Source: Symbiodinium kawagutii
Lineage: Eukaryota; Sar; Dinophyceae; Suessiales; Symbiodiniaceae
Length of the DNA stretch: 64,000 nucleotides
Reading direction: 5' to 3'
Assembly (NCBI GenBank): GCA_009767595.1
Contig: VSDK01022166.1
Span: forward strand, 312,074-376,073
The notes beneath the pieces were generated by a model that saw only the letters and a list, made by a program, of their open reading frames with translations, did no database searches and had not been told where the DNA came from. The translations under genes were made by a program, and so were the position numbers. Below are positions 13,288 through 25,744 of the stretch, in pieces. The stretch's first letter is position 1, and each line of letters begins with the position of its first letter.

Positions 13288-13323
13288 GTCATCGTCATCA
13301 CCATCATCATGACCATCGTCATC
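12826..13323. repeat. ~500-bp (ATC)n / (GAT)n trinucleotide tract
   Basis: Nearly uninterrupted CAT/ATC triplets with scattered CGT, ACC and GCC variants. The tract keeps several frames open on both strands (poly-Ile, Ser or His forward; poly-Asp or Met reverse), producing open frames up to 216 codons. These are not genes. Confidence 0.95.
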
Positions 13324-15951
13324 CGGCCGAGTGCTGGGCTGGCAAATGTCAGGGTTGCAGCGAAAGGGCAAGAACAATCCACCATCTTGCGTTTGTTGGT
13401 TGTTGGTTGCCCATAGAGTTTACAGTGTACCAACTGGCCGTGGGTTGGTTGCCTTTTCAGTGGCGGACAAGCCACGTAGTCGTTTGCCACCAGTGTTGAT
13501 TTTGTTGTTCAGCCATGATGAATAATCAGTATGCCAACATTATCCAACAATGTTGATTTTGGTTCTTGAGGTGCGATCGACTATGCTGTTGTCGACGTTC
13601 TTGGTTATTTCGGTATCCAACGTTGTGTATATCATCCATCCTTGCTTTGATACCTATCGGTGTCGGGGCCCCCGATTGTTGAACATGTGTATATACTGAC
13701 GAAACCGTGACTGACTAGGGTCAGTGTTGAGAAGGTTTGATTGGGATTGACGTTGAGAAGGGTTGTCAAGGGTTCATAAGGTTTGCTGACGGGTAATCGG
13801 GGGTTGATACTGGTAGTGATTGGCATTGGGAAATCAACCAGTATCAACCAATAGCATGCCAACTATGTAGTGTTTGTAATCCCTGCCAACCAGTGCATCT
13901 TACTTTGTTCAGCCTTAATACTGTCTCTGGGTGGTTCACCCTAGGAAAAAAAGTTTTTTTTGCATTGAAGTCTGCATCTCCCCGCTTTGCATTTTCCACT
14001 GCTCGGTTCACAGCTCAGTATCTTTCGATTTGCCTTTGCCACCTTTGGGAAGAGGGAACATGAGGAGAATTGCCTTTTCTGTGGGACGAGTTCGCAGGCA
14101 CATGGCCAAAACTACAACAACTCTCGAGGGAAGACAAGAAATGCTTCTGGACAGCATGAGGCCGTGGCTGTGGTTGGGAAGCCTTTGGCCTTTGAATTTT
14201 TGTGGCTGTTCTTCACCAGCTGTTCATGGTAAAGTCAAGGAGGTGATTGGCAGTTCGATGAGTTGCCACAGATTGGTTCACCTGATGGCACAGCTAAGTT
14301 CTCATTGGCAGAGATGAACGCTGCTTGACTAACCCAGGGAGACACGAAGCCAAAGATGTTGTCGCTAAGTAGCTCAAGATTTGTCGCTTTTGGCAGCATG
14401 TAAATAGGTAAAGCCTAAAGAAGAGACCCGACGCTGTAGACCTTCTGTGCCAGTTCTGCATTTGTCAATCCCTTCGGATTTTGTTTTGTGCTTCGTTTGA
14501 ATTCTTCAGCCTTTGGGTTTGAGAGTGCTTATTTCCTTTGCGAATTCACTTCGCTTGTTGGCTTGTTGCTTGGTGCTGGCACTCTTCATCGGTTAGATTG
14601 TGACTGATGTGACTGATGACCCTAAATCAACTTGTGTCGCACGCCTAGGAGGCCGCTGGCAAAATCGATTGACTCGTCAAGCTGGAAACCATACCAAGGG
14701 ATTCCCAGGAAGATGAATAGCTCATTGTGGTCCCAAGGGGTGGTTCTACTGATCGATCAATATCCCACTCTCATTGATGAATTCTTACAGAAATTGTTAT
14801 GCGTCCAGATGGGTGCTCGAATCTCAAAAATGTTTGCGCTTTTGATTGAGAAAATCTACTGTATCAATTTGCGGAGTTGTTTTGGCATCGCTCGCTGCTG
14901 CATGATCCTGCCAGCATTAGGCTCAGTACCCGCAGCTTCCAGTCCCGGTACTCAGAGAAGGTGTTCATCCTGTGAGAATGGAACAGGTATGGTAGTGACC
15001 ATGAGAAAACTTGGCAAAAGGATTATGGTTCGTAAGCCATCCATATGATTGCAAGTGGATGGGCCACAATTGTCACAGCCATGAGGAATATCTTACTAGT
15101 TGAGGACCAATCCTTTTGTGAGGAAAACATTGTGAATTTAAGTTTAAACATGCAATTCTTAACTTGGCCTACTGGGGTTGTGGGTAGCCATGCCCTGCCT
15201 GAATCCGCGAACCAGTGAAGCCCCCTCCGCTATTGAACGTATGTATACAGATACGCATGCATGCCCACATTAACAATTCAGGCACATAGATCTCTTGGCA
15301 GGCTCGGTGTGGGTAAGATAAAAACACATAGACTAGACATATATTGAAACATGGGGAGGAGGCTTGACCTGGATCTGGCACACATCAATATACAGAGCAC
15401 ACACACAGATATATATATATATATATTATCAAACATATATATATATATATACACATTGTTCAAGCACGTGTGCATCTGCTGATGGAGGGATGGGCGGAGG
15501 CAGTATCGTAATATTCGACATTCGGGTAGATGATTGTTTTGCAGCGCAAGATTGTAGAGTTGATGATTTTGAAATTCACGAAAGAATGGACATGGGCATG
15601 GATCAAAATCCTACGGTCAAACTTTAGCTGTAGTTTGCATCAAACGGGCTTGTTTTTCTTTAATGCCGGGCATGAAGGCAGCTCAAGGGTGGGTTCAGTT
15701 GTTTGCTAGCACGGCTGTGGGTCGAAATTGTTGCCTTCGAAATTTTGTTTGTCTCCAGAATGCTGACACAGACCTGTCGATTTCACCATGAAACATTGGA
15801 CAATTTTTAAAGTCAGTGTCTTTTTTCCTCAATATGGCTTCAATTGCTGTTAATTTTTTGATTCAATTTGAGAATTTGACAATTTGTCAAATTTGCTTCT
15901 TTTGAACTGTGAATTCGACAATTCCTCGAATTTCAACGTGCGTCTCCCAAG
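13324..15951. other. no supported gene
   Basis: Two open frames on + (13931-14317 and 14632-15048) exceed 120 codons but lack motifs, have unremarkable composition and are overlapped by other frames. A TA microsatellite lies at 15408-15452. Confidence 0.4.
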
Positions 15952-16260
15952 GTCTTCGACAACTCCTTCCGCAGAGAACCCAAGTATCCTCCTCCGGACA
16001 AGCCGCCCAAGCGCCCCGGCGCCCGGAGCGAAGCGCCGCTGGAGAAAGCGGAGCCATCGAAGGCACCAGAGAAACCTGAGATGCCGAAAGATGCTGAGAA
16101 AGCGGAGGTGCTGAAAGTTGAGAAATCTTTGGATCAACCAACTGAAGGACAGCTGGGATGCGCTGCTGCACCCATGAAGAGTTATACGAATGAATTAGAT
16201 AAGTGTTCGCAACGACTCACATCGGAGAACAAGCATCTTTGCTGTTTTGAAATCAAGTAG
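15952..16260 (+). CDS. candidate exon, Lys/Glu/Pro-rich low-complexity protein
   Basis: After CCCAAG the frame runs 102 codons to a TAG at 16258-16260. It opens VFDNSFRREPKYPPPDKPPK, then becomes a charged stretch with repeated E-K-A and K-P-E motifs, typical of a disordered linker. The frame is also open back to 15913, but AG|G at 15951 is the likely start. It may stop at the TAG or leave earlier through a GT (16109) or GA (16148) donor. No family is recognised. The protein type and strand would suit a gene ending here or continuing into 16421. Confidence 0.55.
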   Translation, partial: VFDNSFRREPKYPPPDKPPKRPGARSEAPLEKAEPSKAPEKPEMPKDAEKAEVLKVEKSLDQPTEGQLGCAAAPMKSYTNELDKCSQRLTSENKHLCCFEIK

Positions 16261-16420
16261 CCTCGAAACAGTGAAACTGTTTGAATTGAAAGGCATGTAT
16301 CAATTCATACGCGCAAACAGGCGTCTTCTGAGAGCCAATCAAAGATCAATGGATGTATTGCTTTGAGCAGATTCACATGACTGGTCATGGGACCCATGAT
16401 TTTGTATACAACGAGTACAG

Positions 16421-16539
16421 GTGGTCATCCCATCGTCCCCCGGGCCCTGCCAGTGCCAGGACGGGTGCAATCTTCCGCCATGGCGTGGCTTGACTCAGCA
16501 AGCAGCCCAAGCTCTGTCCAGGCTCCAGTGGAGGAACAG
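16421..16539 (+). CDS. candidate internal exon, Pro/Ser-rich
   Basis: Opens after TACAG at 16420 in phase 1 and ends at GAACAG before a GTACCC donor. It has 39 full codons containing RVQSSAMAWLDSASSPSSVQ. Composition is disordered and low-complexity, like the island 160 bp upstream, so both may belong to one gene. The in-frame stop falls 24 nt beyond the proposed donor. Confidence 0.45.
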
Positions 16540-16802
16540 GTACCCGTGCCCAAGTTCTTCAGCTGAGGACCCGTTGGGGACCACGTTGGGGACCACGTTG
16601 GGGACCCCTGGGGACCATTGGATTCACCCAGAGATTGCTACGTTGGGGGTAGCAGAACTGCTGTGCCAACTACGGTACTACCTGCCATTGAAGTTCGCCA
16701 AAAGCAAGTGAAACAACTTTCTAGTGAAACGTAAGCAATCAACTCAAGTAGATGGAAATGAGCTCCGCACTCCTTACATAGTAGGTATAGACTACTTATA
16801 CA

Positions 16803-17176
16803 ATGCATATATATATATACTACCTATGCAGTCCTGATGTGTTACCTACATACAAGCTAGACACTACTTATATCATACATATACTACCAATATACGCTAT
16901 CTTTCTTAGAGTACAATACTATCACATTCCTATGGATATATATATATATATCTACCGACGTACTATCAATATACCATTCATACAATACTTGTATAATACC
17001 TTTATACCATCTACGTACTTCTTATATGCTACTTAGATAGCACTTATATACTAGCTATACACTACTTACACAACAAGTAGATACTACTTCATTACGTACT
17101 ACTTATATACTACCTATATGCCATTTTCATCGTCCTTAGACACTACTTATATACATATATATATATATATATATAT
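16803..17176. repeat. TA microsatellites with degenerate TACTACTTATA repeats
   Basis: Runs of TA at 16806-16822, 16935-16952 and 17150-17176 bracket sequence dominated by repeated tactacttatatac-like words. Confidence 0.7.
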
Positions 17177-18480
17177 GTAAATGATATCTTTTTGTTCTGC
17201 GTGGTATACAGGTAGAAGATAAGACCATATGTAGCAAGTCGGTCGGGAATAGCATGGATGGAGTTAAGGCGGGAGGTATTTGGGGACCCACGCCATTGCG
17301 GGGGGCCGTGATCACGGATCATGGGAACATACGTGGAAGTGTATTTGTTTCTATATGGAAATGGATGATCAGTAGGATGTGGTGGAGGGCAAAGGCTCGG
17401 ATCTGTTTCATGTTTCCAAAGGAGGTATCATCAAACAGTTGTGTTAAAAAGGAAGGAAGGCAGCTGTAAGATTTGCGGAGGCCGAGTGGTCTGGAAACAA
17501 GGCGAAAGCAAAACATTTGGCCAAGGCAAGGTCAGGTAAGGGTGATAGGGAAGTGGCATCAAGTGGCTAGTTAAGCTGGTAGGCCGATCTATTGGCTTGC
17601 CTGGCAGTGGTTTCTACTTGATGGGTTTGTACTGTAACTGGTTTTGAGCCCCTTGCGCTGCGAGGACTCAACGGGCGCCTGAATCGACGGATTGCCACGG
17701 CATGGCTCAAAACGAGTTCCGAAAACCTCCCATTTCGTGGCACCAGAACTCAGTTCCACTCTGTTCACTGGTTAGATCTATATACAGCTTACTTTTTCGG
17801 TCGGAAAGCGAGAGTAGTATTTCAACATATGAGTGTTTTCCAAAGAGAAAGGGGTGATTGAACTCTAAATCTGATGATCAGCTTTGCTCACATCCTCGTA
17901 CTGATACCATCATCTGGTTCTCCTCCCCAGTGGCCCTCGATTCAGTGAGAGAAAAACATTGGAAAGTTTGTGGGACCATCCTCCCCTCATCCTCGTTTTT
18001 GATCCATGTAACCGCCAGTACAAGAGGGACATATGCAAATCCATCACAGGTCATGTAAGCAGCAATGCATGGGGTGTCATGCTTGGGCACCAGATGATTA
18101 CATAGTCCCTGAGGGTGCTGCTTGATTTTGCAGTCAAGGCCTTGCTGAAACAGCTGTTTCACCTGCCAATGGGATGCACACCAGCTTGTGCGGGAAGCGC
18201 TGCATCGAAGACATCCCAAAGTGAATAGATATTTGATCATCCACTGCGATGTTTCACTCCTAGCTGAGGCACTATCGCGTGGATGTTTTTATCTGTGACA
18301 TCCACTCTCAAGCAGCTTTTGGCAAGCTTGCGCAATTGAGCATTCTCCAAAAGCCCATGATCATTTAAGGTTGTCCAGACTCTTCACGATCGATTCATGT
18401 GCTGCTTCATTGAGTGAGGACCCGCTTTCTCTCGTGGAAAGTTCTTTGGAACATTTTGCGCTTCGATTGACCATTCCTTT

Positions 18481-19014
18481 GTGACCCAGATGGTCACCGC
18501 CGATTTGTTAAGCGAGTTTCATCACCACTTCCAGTGTGCCTCCTGGAAGTGTGGTTTCACAACTGAATTCACTCGCCAACCTTTGGGCTTGGCCAATTTT
18601 GGTGAACTATCAGCGGATTCCGTCACCCAGTTTTGGAGGTGTCAAGGGGATGGAACCTTGCATCTCGTGGCCGCTTTTTCCTGTCAAAAATTCATCCATC
18701 AGTTTTCCGGAACAAAAAGGCGCCCGCCGGTACACGGCGAGATACACCCGGGAACACCGGTGTTGCCTTGGCGTGGCGGCTTTTCACGTCCCAAATCGGC
18801 TCGCTCTTTGGTGAAAGCCGTTGGACGAAGCCTCAGAAATTCTTCCCGAGAAACGGCGGCGTCGAACATGACACGGCTGTGCCATGGCACTGAGACCTGG
18901 AAAACCGAGAGTGCTCCCTTCAGCAGCACAAAGCCACCTCAAAGCAGAAAACGGGAAGATCTGGAAGGAATCATGAGTGGTCTGTTGGATTCTGTTGGAA
19001 TCGCTTGTGATTAG
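18481..19014 (+). CDS. open frame of 177 codons, unknown, doubtful
   Basis: This is the longest open frame on its strand outside microsatellites in the first half of the window. It contains FWRCQGDGTLHLVAAFSCQK. Two other + frames are also open over parts of it, and no homolog or domain is recognised. It could be an exon of a dinoflagellate gene or chance. Confidence 0.22.
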   Translation: MTQMVTADLLSEFHHHFQCASWKCGFTTEFTRQPLGLANFGELSADSVTQFWRCQGDGTLHLVAAFSCQKFIHQFSGTKRRPPVHGEIHPGTPVLPWRGGFSRPKSARSLVKAVGRSLRNSSRETAASNMTRLCHGTETWKTESAPFSSTKPPQSRKREDLEGIMSGLLDSVGIACD

Positions 19015-20149
19015 CAGAAAACTGCAAGCTCCTGGGGTTTTCCTGTTTCTCCTGAGGTCTAATCAGAGCCAACTTGCAGGATCCTGCAACTTTCCTGGAA
19101 GTATTGCTAGGGCCCCAGGACTTTGACGTTTCTGATTTCATCCTACTGGTCACAAAAAGAAACCCATGAACCAACCATTTCTTGAGTGGTTCTTTACTCC
19201 CACTCTCTTTTTTAGCTGCGGGTGGGCTGCTGCCGCTGATCTGGAGATGCGACTCATTGGATTTCCGACACGTGATGGAATCTGCCGGTACTGCTAATGG
19301 TATTTCATTTTTCTGAGTTTCAACCCGAGTGGGCGCAGGCGTTTCACAGCAACACCAACGATTTGAGTAGAAAATGATGGTTCACATTGAAACGCTGCCA
19401 CGTGATCCTGCTGTATAGTAAGGAAGTATCATGCGAACTTCTTGGAAAGACGGTACCTTAAGACATTCCAAAGCCCAAGACAAGATTGATCATGTTTCTT
19501 CGAAACCAAGAAACGCTATTGTTGTTGGCCACATGATTTTTGGTGACTTACTCCATCTCAAGCATACTGCGTGGCGCACGCTGCCTGGAATCAGCGCGGA
19601 TCCCATTTCGTACAACTGCGTTTGACATTTCCCTACCATGTCATGGAGGTTGTGCGACAGGGATGTGGTTGTTCAAGGCAGTTGCTAGTATTGGCAGACG
19701 GACATCCCAAAACAAGACCAAACGAGCTTGCCTTGGTCCTTTGTTTCTAAACCAAAGGGGAGTTCCTTGGTAACAAAGTGTCATCATGAGTGCTCAAAGA
19801 TCACAGCCAGGTTTGTCATTTCTGGGGTGTAACATTAGCTGGATCCTGGATTGATTCAAAGAACCTCTCAGCCTGCGCCCAAGTGCAACAGCAACAGCAG
19901 TCTGAATTCTCCTATACGTTGCTGGCCAGTAGCGGGCAAATCACAGGGTAGATCCAACGGACGCAGCAGGAAAATCCAAGAAAACTAGTGGCCCAAGAGC
20001 CTTGAATCATGTTTGCCAGTTTTTGAGATGCGGCTAGGGAAGCAGAAACATATATCTTGTGGGAAACACTGGAATATCTAGATGTATCGTAGATGGACAT
20101 GTCATTTAGTCCAATAGACGCACATTGGACATGTCAATTCGCCCAACGG

Positions 20150-20201
20150 ATGCATATATATATATATTTTACAGGCATGCAGCAGCCATGTTCACACACA
20201 G

Positions 20202-20234
<33 letters not shown>

Positions 20235-20495
20235 CATACACATACACGCACATATGCAATGGACCGTGTGTGCATATGTATATATATATATATAAATACA
20301 TACATATATTATATACATACATATGTATTTTATTTACACATATCTATATCTATTTGTTCATTTACACGTATGTACAAATATCATGTATGTATATATATGC
20401 ATATATATATATATGTATATATATATATGTGTATATATATATGTATATATATATGGTATATATATATGTATATATATATATGGTATATATATATG

Positions 20496-20528
<33 letters not shown>

Positions 20529-20545
20529 GTATATACAAATAAATA
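20150..20545. repeat. (TA)n / (TATG)n microsatellite field
   Basis: Consecutive TATATG, TACA and TA runs. The poly-Tyr/Ile open frames on both strands are artefacts of this field. Confidence 0.9.
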
Positions 20546-20791
20546 TAAGTAAATATAGGTAGATTGAGGCGCCCCCTGCCCCCCGGCCCCTGTACCCACT
20601 TTTTAGAACACATTTACTGATATTGGCAATGACTTTGTCATCTTTCGGCCCTAAGAAAATGAAGAGTTTTTTGACGACCTGTGTTTGGCAGGATGTTCAA
20701 GTTACAAGTGCCAAGGCCTTCCCAGACCAGACCGACCTTCTTGCGCACTAACACTTCATGCTTCGACTATGCGCACAGATACATACATACA

Positions 20792-20895
20792 TGGTGGTTT
20801 CTGAAAATAGGGGACCCCCCAAGTCATCCTTTATATTAATCATTCATAGCAATAAACCAACTATTTTTTGGGCTCCCTATTTTGAGAAACCACCA
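20792..20895. mobile_element. GGTTTCTCAAAAT inverted-repeat element, near-intact
   Basis: Termini tggtggtttctgaaaatagg and cctattttgagaaaccacca are near-perfect inverted repeats (about 20 bp). The interior has aatcattcatagcaataaac. About 104 bp, no coding capacity. Best-preserved copy in the window. Confidence 0.85.
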
Positions 20896-21720
20896 CATAC
20901 ACAAAGAGCCAAACATGCACTGCATGCATCAACATGTGCAGGCATTCATACACGCATACTCGCATACGTATGCAGCAGCATATATGTATGCATACATCAG
21001 CACATCCATATGTCCATGCTTGCCAAAGGACATGCAGGCATACAAGGGTACAAAGATGTGTGCATGTTAAAGAACACATGTATACATACACGTATATGTC
21101 CAAACATGCTCACCTACAGACACAGACATGCGTGTGAACATTCATGTATATGTCCACATGTGGAATCACAATCACCTTCGGTGTTGAGGACCATATGTGG
21201 CACCCACCGTCATCACACATCAAAATCAAGTATCGTGATCATATGCGAATATTGCGGGATGGACAAACTCTCCACATGGTAATGACATGTGCAGCCTCTG
21301 ACAATGAGGTTGCAACAGCAGTGAATTGCAATCGTGGTGTGCAACCAAAACTTGTGGTCACCCTGGGAAAGAAACACCACAATGCACAAAGCCTGTTCTT
21401 TCCTAAATCTTGGGTGGACCCTATCACCAGCTCTTGCTCACCACTCAGTGCTGAGATTCTAATGCGACATGGAGATCGGTGACTATAAGTGTTGGCCGTT
21501 GGTTATCCCTGTCATTTGCGGGGCTGATTGTCAGATTCGAGAGTGTGCCATCATCCAGGGCGCCTAGGGACAGGTAATTGAATTTCGAATCCTGTCGTTC
21601 GTTGCTTGGGTCCGATTCTTTGGGAAGTCCAGTGATGGAAAAAAACTATTCTTGATAGCGCTCGGCTTGTATTTTTAAGAGTTTGGGCGAACAAAAACGA
21701 CTCCAGTATATTCATGATCT

Positions 21721-22194
21721 TTGCGACAAATCAGATTCTACAGGGACATTGAACATCATACAGTCTTAGTTGCTGAGTGCCACAGGAGAGATCAACAGGT
21801 TTGCTGCGAGTTGTTCCAGGCACCACCCGGGGGCCACCACACTCTCATAGCTGATGCTGAGCCTCAGCACCAGCTAGACTTTAGTAGCCATTTGGATGCT
21901 ACCGTTGGCCCCTCGCCGCTCGGCAAGGTTTCACTATTACCGTTTCCAGCTGATTGCTTTCCAATCGACTTTGGCTCCGAAATTCTTCTTTTTGCCACAA
22001 GTGAAATCAGTTCCCATTCTCACCATTTCCTGCTAGGCAAAACATTCATCTCATCCAGTTGTTTTCCTTGGACTGCCGTAGTCTTCCGGCAGGAGAGCAT
22101 CGCACCAACCCGTTGCTACAGCCGCACCGTGCGCAACAAAAATGGTGAGCGAGGGAGAGCAGCTGGGCAGTCATCAACTTCAGCTGTTGGATGA
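21721..22194 (+). CDS. open frame of 157 codons, unknown, doubtful
   Basis: Runs without a stop, containing HRRDQQVCCELFQAPPGGHH. No splice signals or family resemblance are recognised. It ends just before a long TATATG microsatellite field. Kept only because of its length. Confidence 0.2.
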   Translation: MRQIRFYRDIEHHTVLVAECHRRDQQVCCELFQAPPGGHHTLIADAEPQHQLDFSSHLDATVGPSPLGKVSLLPFPADCFPIDFGSEILLFATSEISSHSHHFLLGKTFISSSCFPWTAVVFRQESIAPTRCYSRTVRNKNGERGRAAGQSSTSAVG

Positions 22195-22275
22195 TCGCTC
22201 CATATATTCCCAGGTCACTTTTTGGAGATCAGATAGCACTCTCGGTCTGCAACGCCAACCGGCCTGCATCATTAT

Positions 22276-22530
22276 AGATATGTATATGTACATGAATATG
22301 CATATCATATGTATATGAACATGAAAATTAATATGTATATGTACATGTATATGTATATGTGTTTGTATATGTACAGATGTATGGTATTTCCATATACACA
22401 TACTTGTACATATACATGCTGATGTAAATACAGACTTACATAAACTCATACATATATATATATATTTATTTACATCTATATATAAAAATGTATTTATAAG
22501 AAAAAATATATATATATATACATATATTTC
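22276..22530. repeat. (TATATG)n / (TA)n microsatellite field
   Basis: TATATGTACATG-like hexamers grade into pure TA runs at 22450 and 22507. Confidence 0.9.
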
Positions 22531-22924
22531 ATATTTGAGGAACAATGATATACAAGTATTTATTTAGTATTTTTACACCTGCACATCACTTTCTACAAAT
22601 GCAATTCATTCTTTCCACAAGTATTACTTTCCATAAATGTTCACAATCATTGATGACCCTCCCAACCACTGACATGGATTTGTTTTACCCACATTCCACA
22701 GGATGCTACCGCTTTCAAGTTGAGCAGAACGTGCTAGGCTTCAGTTTCTGAATTAACGCCTTTGGATCAGTTTAGGCTTCAGATTGGAACCATATTTCTA
22801 CCGTCATGGTCATGTTGCCTCTCATTGCGTTGTCCCCTGGTGGTGACATTTCGGTCTGGGTCGAGCATATAGTTATTGCCTAAAGGATGGGACGATGCCC
22901 TTTTGGCCCTTCGTTTGTGGCTAT

Positions 22925-23040
22925 TGATCAATAACAACCATTGGCCAATCGTGAACCATTAACCATGGACCATTAACTATAGGCCATGATTCATCAACAA
23001 TTAACCATTGTTGCATTACCAGCTTTATCAGCACCCATTG
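22925..23040. repeat. CCATTAACCATCA-type intron repeat
   Basis: Loose repeats of aaccattg, gaaccattaacc and gaccattaac words. This is the first cluster of a repeat that recurs throughout the introns of the METTL3-like gene. Confidence 0.6.
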
Positions 23041-23065
23041 GCACAGAGGTCATGATATCTATACA

Positions 23066-23098
23066 TATGTATATATACATACACAGTGTATATATATA

Positions 23099-23133
<35 letters not shown>

Positions 23134-23150
23134 ATATATGTATATTCATA
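23066..23150. repeat. (TATG)n/(TA)n microsatellite
   Basis: TATATA and GTATAT hexamer repeats, then a CTCTCTCT tail at 23153. Confidence 0.85.
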
Positions 23151-23505
23151 TCTCCCTCTCTCTCTTTGTACGCATGAGCTATCACAAAGTGATTTCTTTT
23201 GAGTCGCGGTGCAACCTTCGACACCAAACAGGCGAAATCCCAGTAGAATCCACCAAATCTACATTCGAATCTGCCAGGTGAAACCACCTCGCTTCGATTT
23301 CAAACCCATCGAATTGGTTGTTCATGAAACCTGGTTGAGTTGATACCCAAGGAATTTCCACCAAACAAGGTCAGTAGAAACCACCTCGGCATGAAATAAC
23401 CAACCAGGAATTAGCCATCGAAAGCCATTCTCAACCAATACTGAAACCATCATTCACTATCCATTCACCATCAATTCACCACTCTTTGCCATTGAATTCA
23501 CCAAG

Positions 23506-23619
23506 GGTGTTTCTGAAGCCATAGGGAAGCGCTAAAGGTGTAGTTGGTTTACTACTATCGGTGATTAATGAACAGGATGATAACTGGGGGTACCCCAAAG
23601 TGACTTGAGAAACCACCAT
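23506..23619. mobile_element. GGTTTCTCAAAAT inverted-repeat element, left end diverged
   Basis: The right end gggggtacccc followed by gagaaaccaccat matches the family. The left end is gtgtttctgaagccatagg. The interior keeps the ggtttactactat motif seen in other copies. Confidence 0.65.
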
Positions 23620-23654
23620 ATAGTTGGTACATCCCCTAGAATTGTTAGCTATTC

Positions 23655-23905
23655 CTACAATCACCTATTATTAACCATTGTTAACCATCAACCATTAACG
23701 CCAATGATTGTTATTTCTTGTTGGTATTTGGTAATAATCATTGTTAAGTACATAATAACAAATTGTCATAACCATAATTGCAATGTCTTATCATTTTTGC
23801 TGGTTATTGGTGATTGTTTACCATCATACCGCCTATTTGTTGTTATGATCAACTGCTATTGTTGGTGATGATCATTGTTGGTGATTATCCCCTTTGATTA
23901 CTTAA
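23655..23905. repeat. CCATTGTTAACC-type intron repeat
   Basis: Dense attaaccattgttaaccatc and gttggtgatgatca words, in both orientations, with no coding signal. Confidence 0.6.
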
Positions 23906-23984
23906 TTGATCCCTAGTCGTTTTTGGTGATGATCCCCTATGATGAACCACTACAGGAGGGTATCCCCATCCATTCACGACTCAG

Positions 23985-24038
23985 GAGCTCCGAGCAACCT
24001 TGCTGCGCTTCCTGTGCTCCTCCTCCCTGGGCTGTCCT
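23985..24038 (+). CDS. candidate N-terminal exon of the METTL3-like gene
   Basis: After GACTCAG the frame reads ELRATLLRFLCSSSLGCP and meets a consensus GTGAGC donor. The pattern E-L-x3-L-L-x2-L-x7-P resembles the METTL3 N-terminal segment that begins ELEKKLLHHL. Two alternative donors follow (GTAGGC at 24048, GC at 24052). With the GTGAGC donor it is 18 codons in phase 0, which matches the next candidate exons. The resemblance is short, so it is a plausible rather than proven part of the gene. Confidence 0.5.
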
Positions 24039-24845
24039 GTGAGCGCCGTAGGCGCTCACGCGCGGTTGGTTGGTGGTGAAACAGATGTTGAATGGCTGGT
24101 TAATAATGGTCAGATCTGATTCGGATGGTCAATCCATGGTGAATGATTCAGGTTCTCATGGTGAGTGGCGAGAGCCGAATTGATGGTGAGTCGGGTGAAT
24201 CGATGGTGGATTTCTTCGGATCTTTCCCAAGGCCCCGCAGGGTCGTGGCGTTGGCGGCCCCCATGCATGTTTTGGCGTAGACACCTGCCCAGTGCCAAGG
24301 TACGAACCCCCCAGGTGGCTATGCCACAACTGGGGCCAGGCAGTTCGTGATCAGCTGATCAAATCAGATTGTTTTGTTGATTGGTTCGCTTCCCGACGTT
24401 TGTTGGTTGGCGGTCTTTAGCTACTGCAAATCCTTTGAACCGATTCAATGTATATATAAACGATTTCTATATATGTTTTTGCATATAAAAATATGTTTTA
24501 TTATCCAGGAACTCAAGACAAGGGTACCCGTGTTGGATATACTCTAAGTGTCCCACATGGATGCCGGGAAAACATTCGCATGCGTGCTACGTACTAGTTT
24601 TCATTTTGCTGATAACATCGGCCCTTCATTGCTGATTGGCTTTATTGGCATCGGCACGAATCAAAACAATGCGACAATGAGACTTGGGAATAGAATGAGG
24701 TTTTTGCAATGGATCGTTTCAGGGTCTTACTGAACTATGAGGCAACACATTTCACAAGAGTATCACACCCTAGGATAGTATTATAGCATAGGCATCACCA
24801 ACCACTCTTAAGCCTCAGCCAAAATCAACACTTGGGAGCCGCTTT

Positions 24846-25060
24846 TAATCTTCCACCTGTACGAAGCATGCGTACCCGTCAGGGCCCCCAACAACAACTG
24901 CGATCAACTCCCGACCCAACAAGCCGCTGGAGCTGCCAGGTTTGAATGCAGCGCTACGACGTGAGCATATGAGTCGCGCTGGGGGCGGGGGGGCTGTCGC
25001 AACACAGAGGAGTCTGTTCATGTTTGGGATGTCCAGGGTCGCTGGGTCCACGGCGAGAAA
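24846..25060. other. GC-rich coding-like island, strand unresolved
   Basis: Both strands are open. On minus, a frame contains VDPATLDIPNMNRLLCV and ends in TAA at 24847, with a CAG|GTGGAA donor just before. On plus, a frame contains LNAALRREHMSRAGGGGAV and ends in TAG at about 25064. Either could be an exon. The plus reading would fit between METTL3-like exons but has no recognised counterpart. Confidence 0.35.
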
Positions 25061-25632
25061 GTAGGGTAAGGGTACATACATGTGGTGATGATTCGATTGA
25101 TAATGGTCAATGGTGGCAATGTCGATGGCCATGATCAAGATGAGGTAGGTAGCTTTTCCTTGTTCTTGGGGTGCTCGTTGGTTTTCGCTGCAAAGTGTAC
25201 CACCGTGATCTGCAAGAAGACACAGCAGTGTCACCTGGGATCATCGACTCGTTCTCCATGAAGCAGCCAGTGCAACATAGGGTGCCACGGTTCTGTTTCG
25301 CCAGGGGAGTCCTGGGGTTCATCCAAGAGTTTCCCAGAGGTTTGCGGCACTGTTGAATTGACGCATCAATGAGAGGTGCATAATGATGGTGCCCCTACTT
25401 CTGTCGACAAGGAACTCAAAACACAAGTAGGTCTTTTCATGACACAGACTCGTCAAACCCCAGTTTTCCACTTTTTCTTGTTGGTTGCAGTGGTGGCCCC
25501 ATGTAGAGATTGCCTCACCGACAAGTCGGCTGATCAGGGGCTGGTCATCCACGATCGGCGCTGTCTGTGTTTCGAGCTGCAGCCTCCGGGTTGCACTGGG
25601 CCGCCGTTGAAGAAAGGGTCGCTAGTGAGTTG

Positions 25633-25744
25633 AGTGTTTCTCAAGCCATCGGGTACCCTATAAATAATGGTTGGTGTACTACTATATATAAATGGTTTAT
25701 TAGAAAGGATGATTTTTTGGGACCCATATTTTGAGAAACCTCCA
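25633..25744. mobile_element. GGTTTCTCAAAAT inverted-repeat element
   Basis: Left gtgtttctcaagccatcggg and right tattttgagaaacctccag termini; interior tactactatatataaatgg. About 112 bp. Lies in a predicted intron of the METTL3-like gene. Confidence 0.7.

Noticed and set aside
12626..13490. Open frames of 179-216 codons of Ile, Ser, His, Asp or Met
   Set aside because: Direct translations of the ATC trinucleotide tract in different frames and strands.
20093..20613. Tyr/Ile-rich open frames up to 149 codons
   Set aside because: Translation of TA/TATG microsatellites.
21530..21610. TTCGAATCC motif suggesting a tRNA T-loop
   Set aside because: No cloverleaf or A-box counterpart could be drawn.
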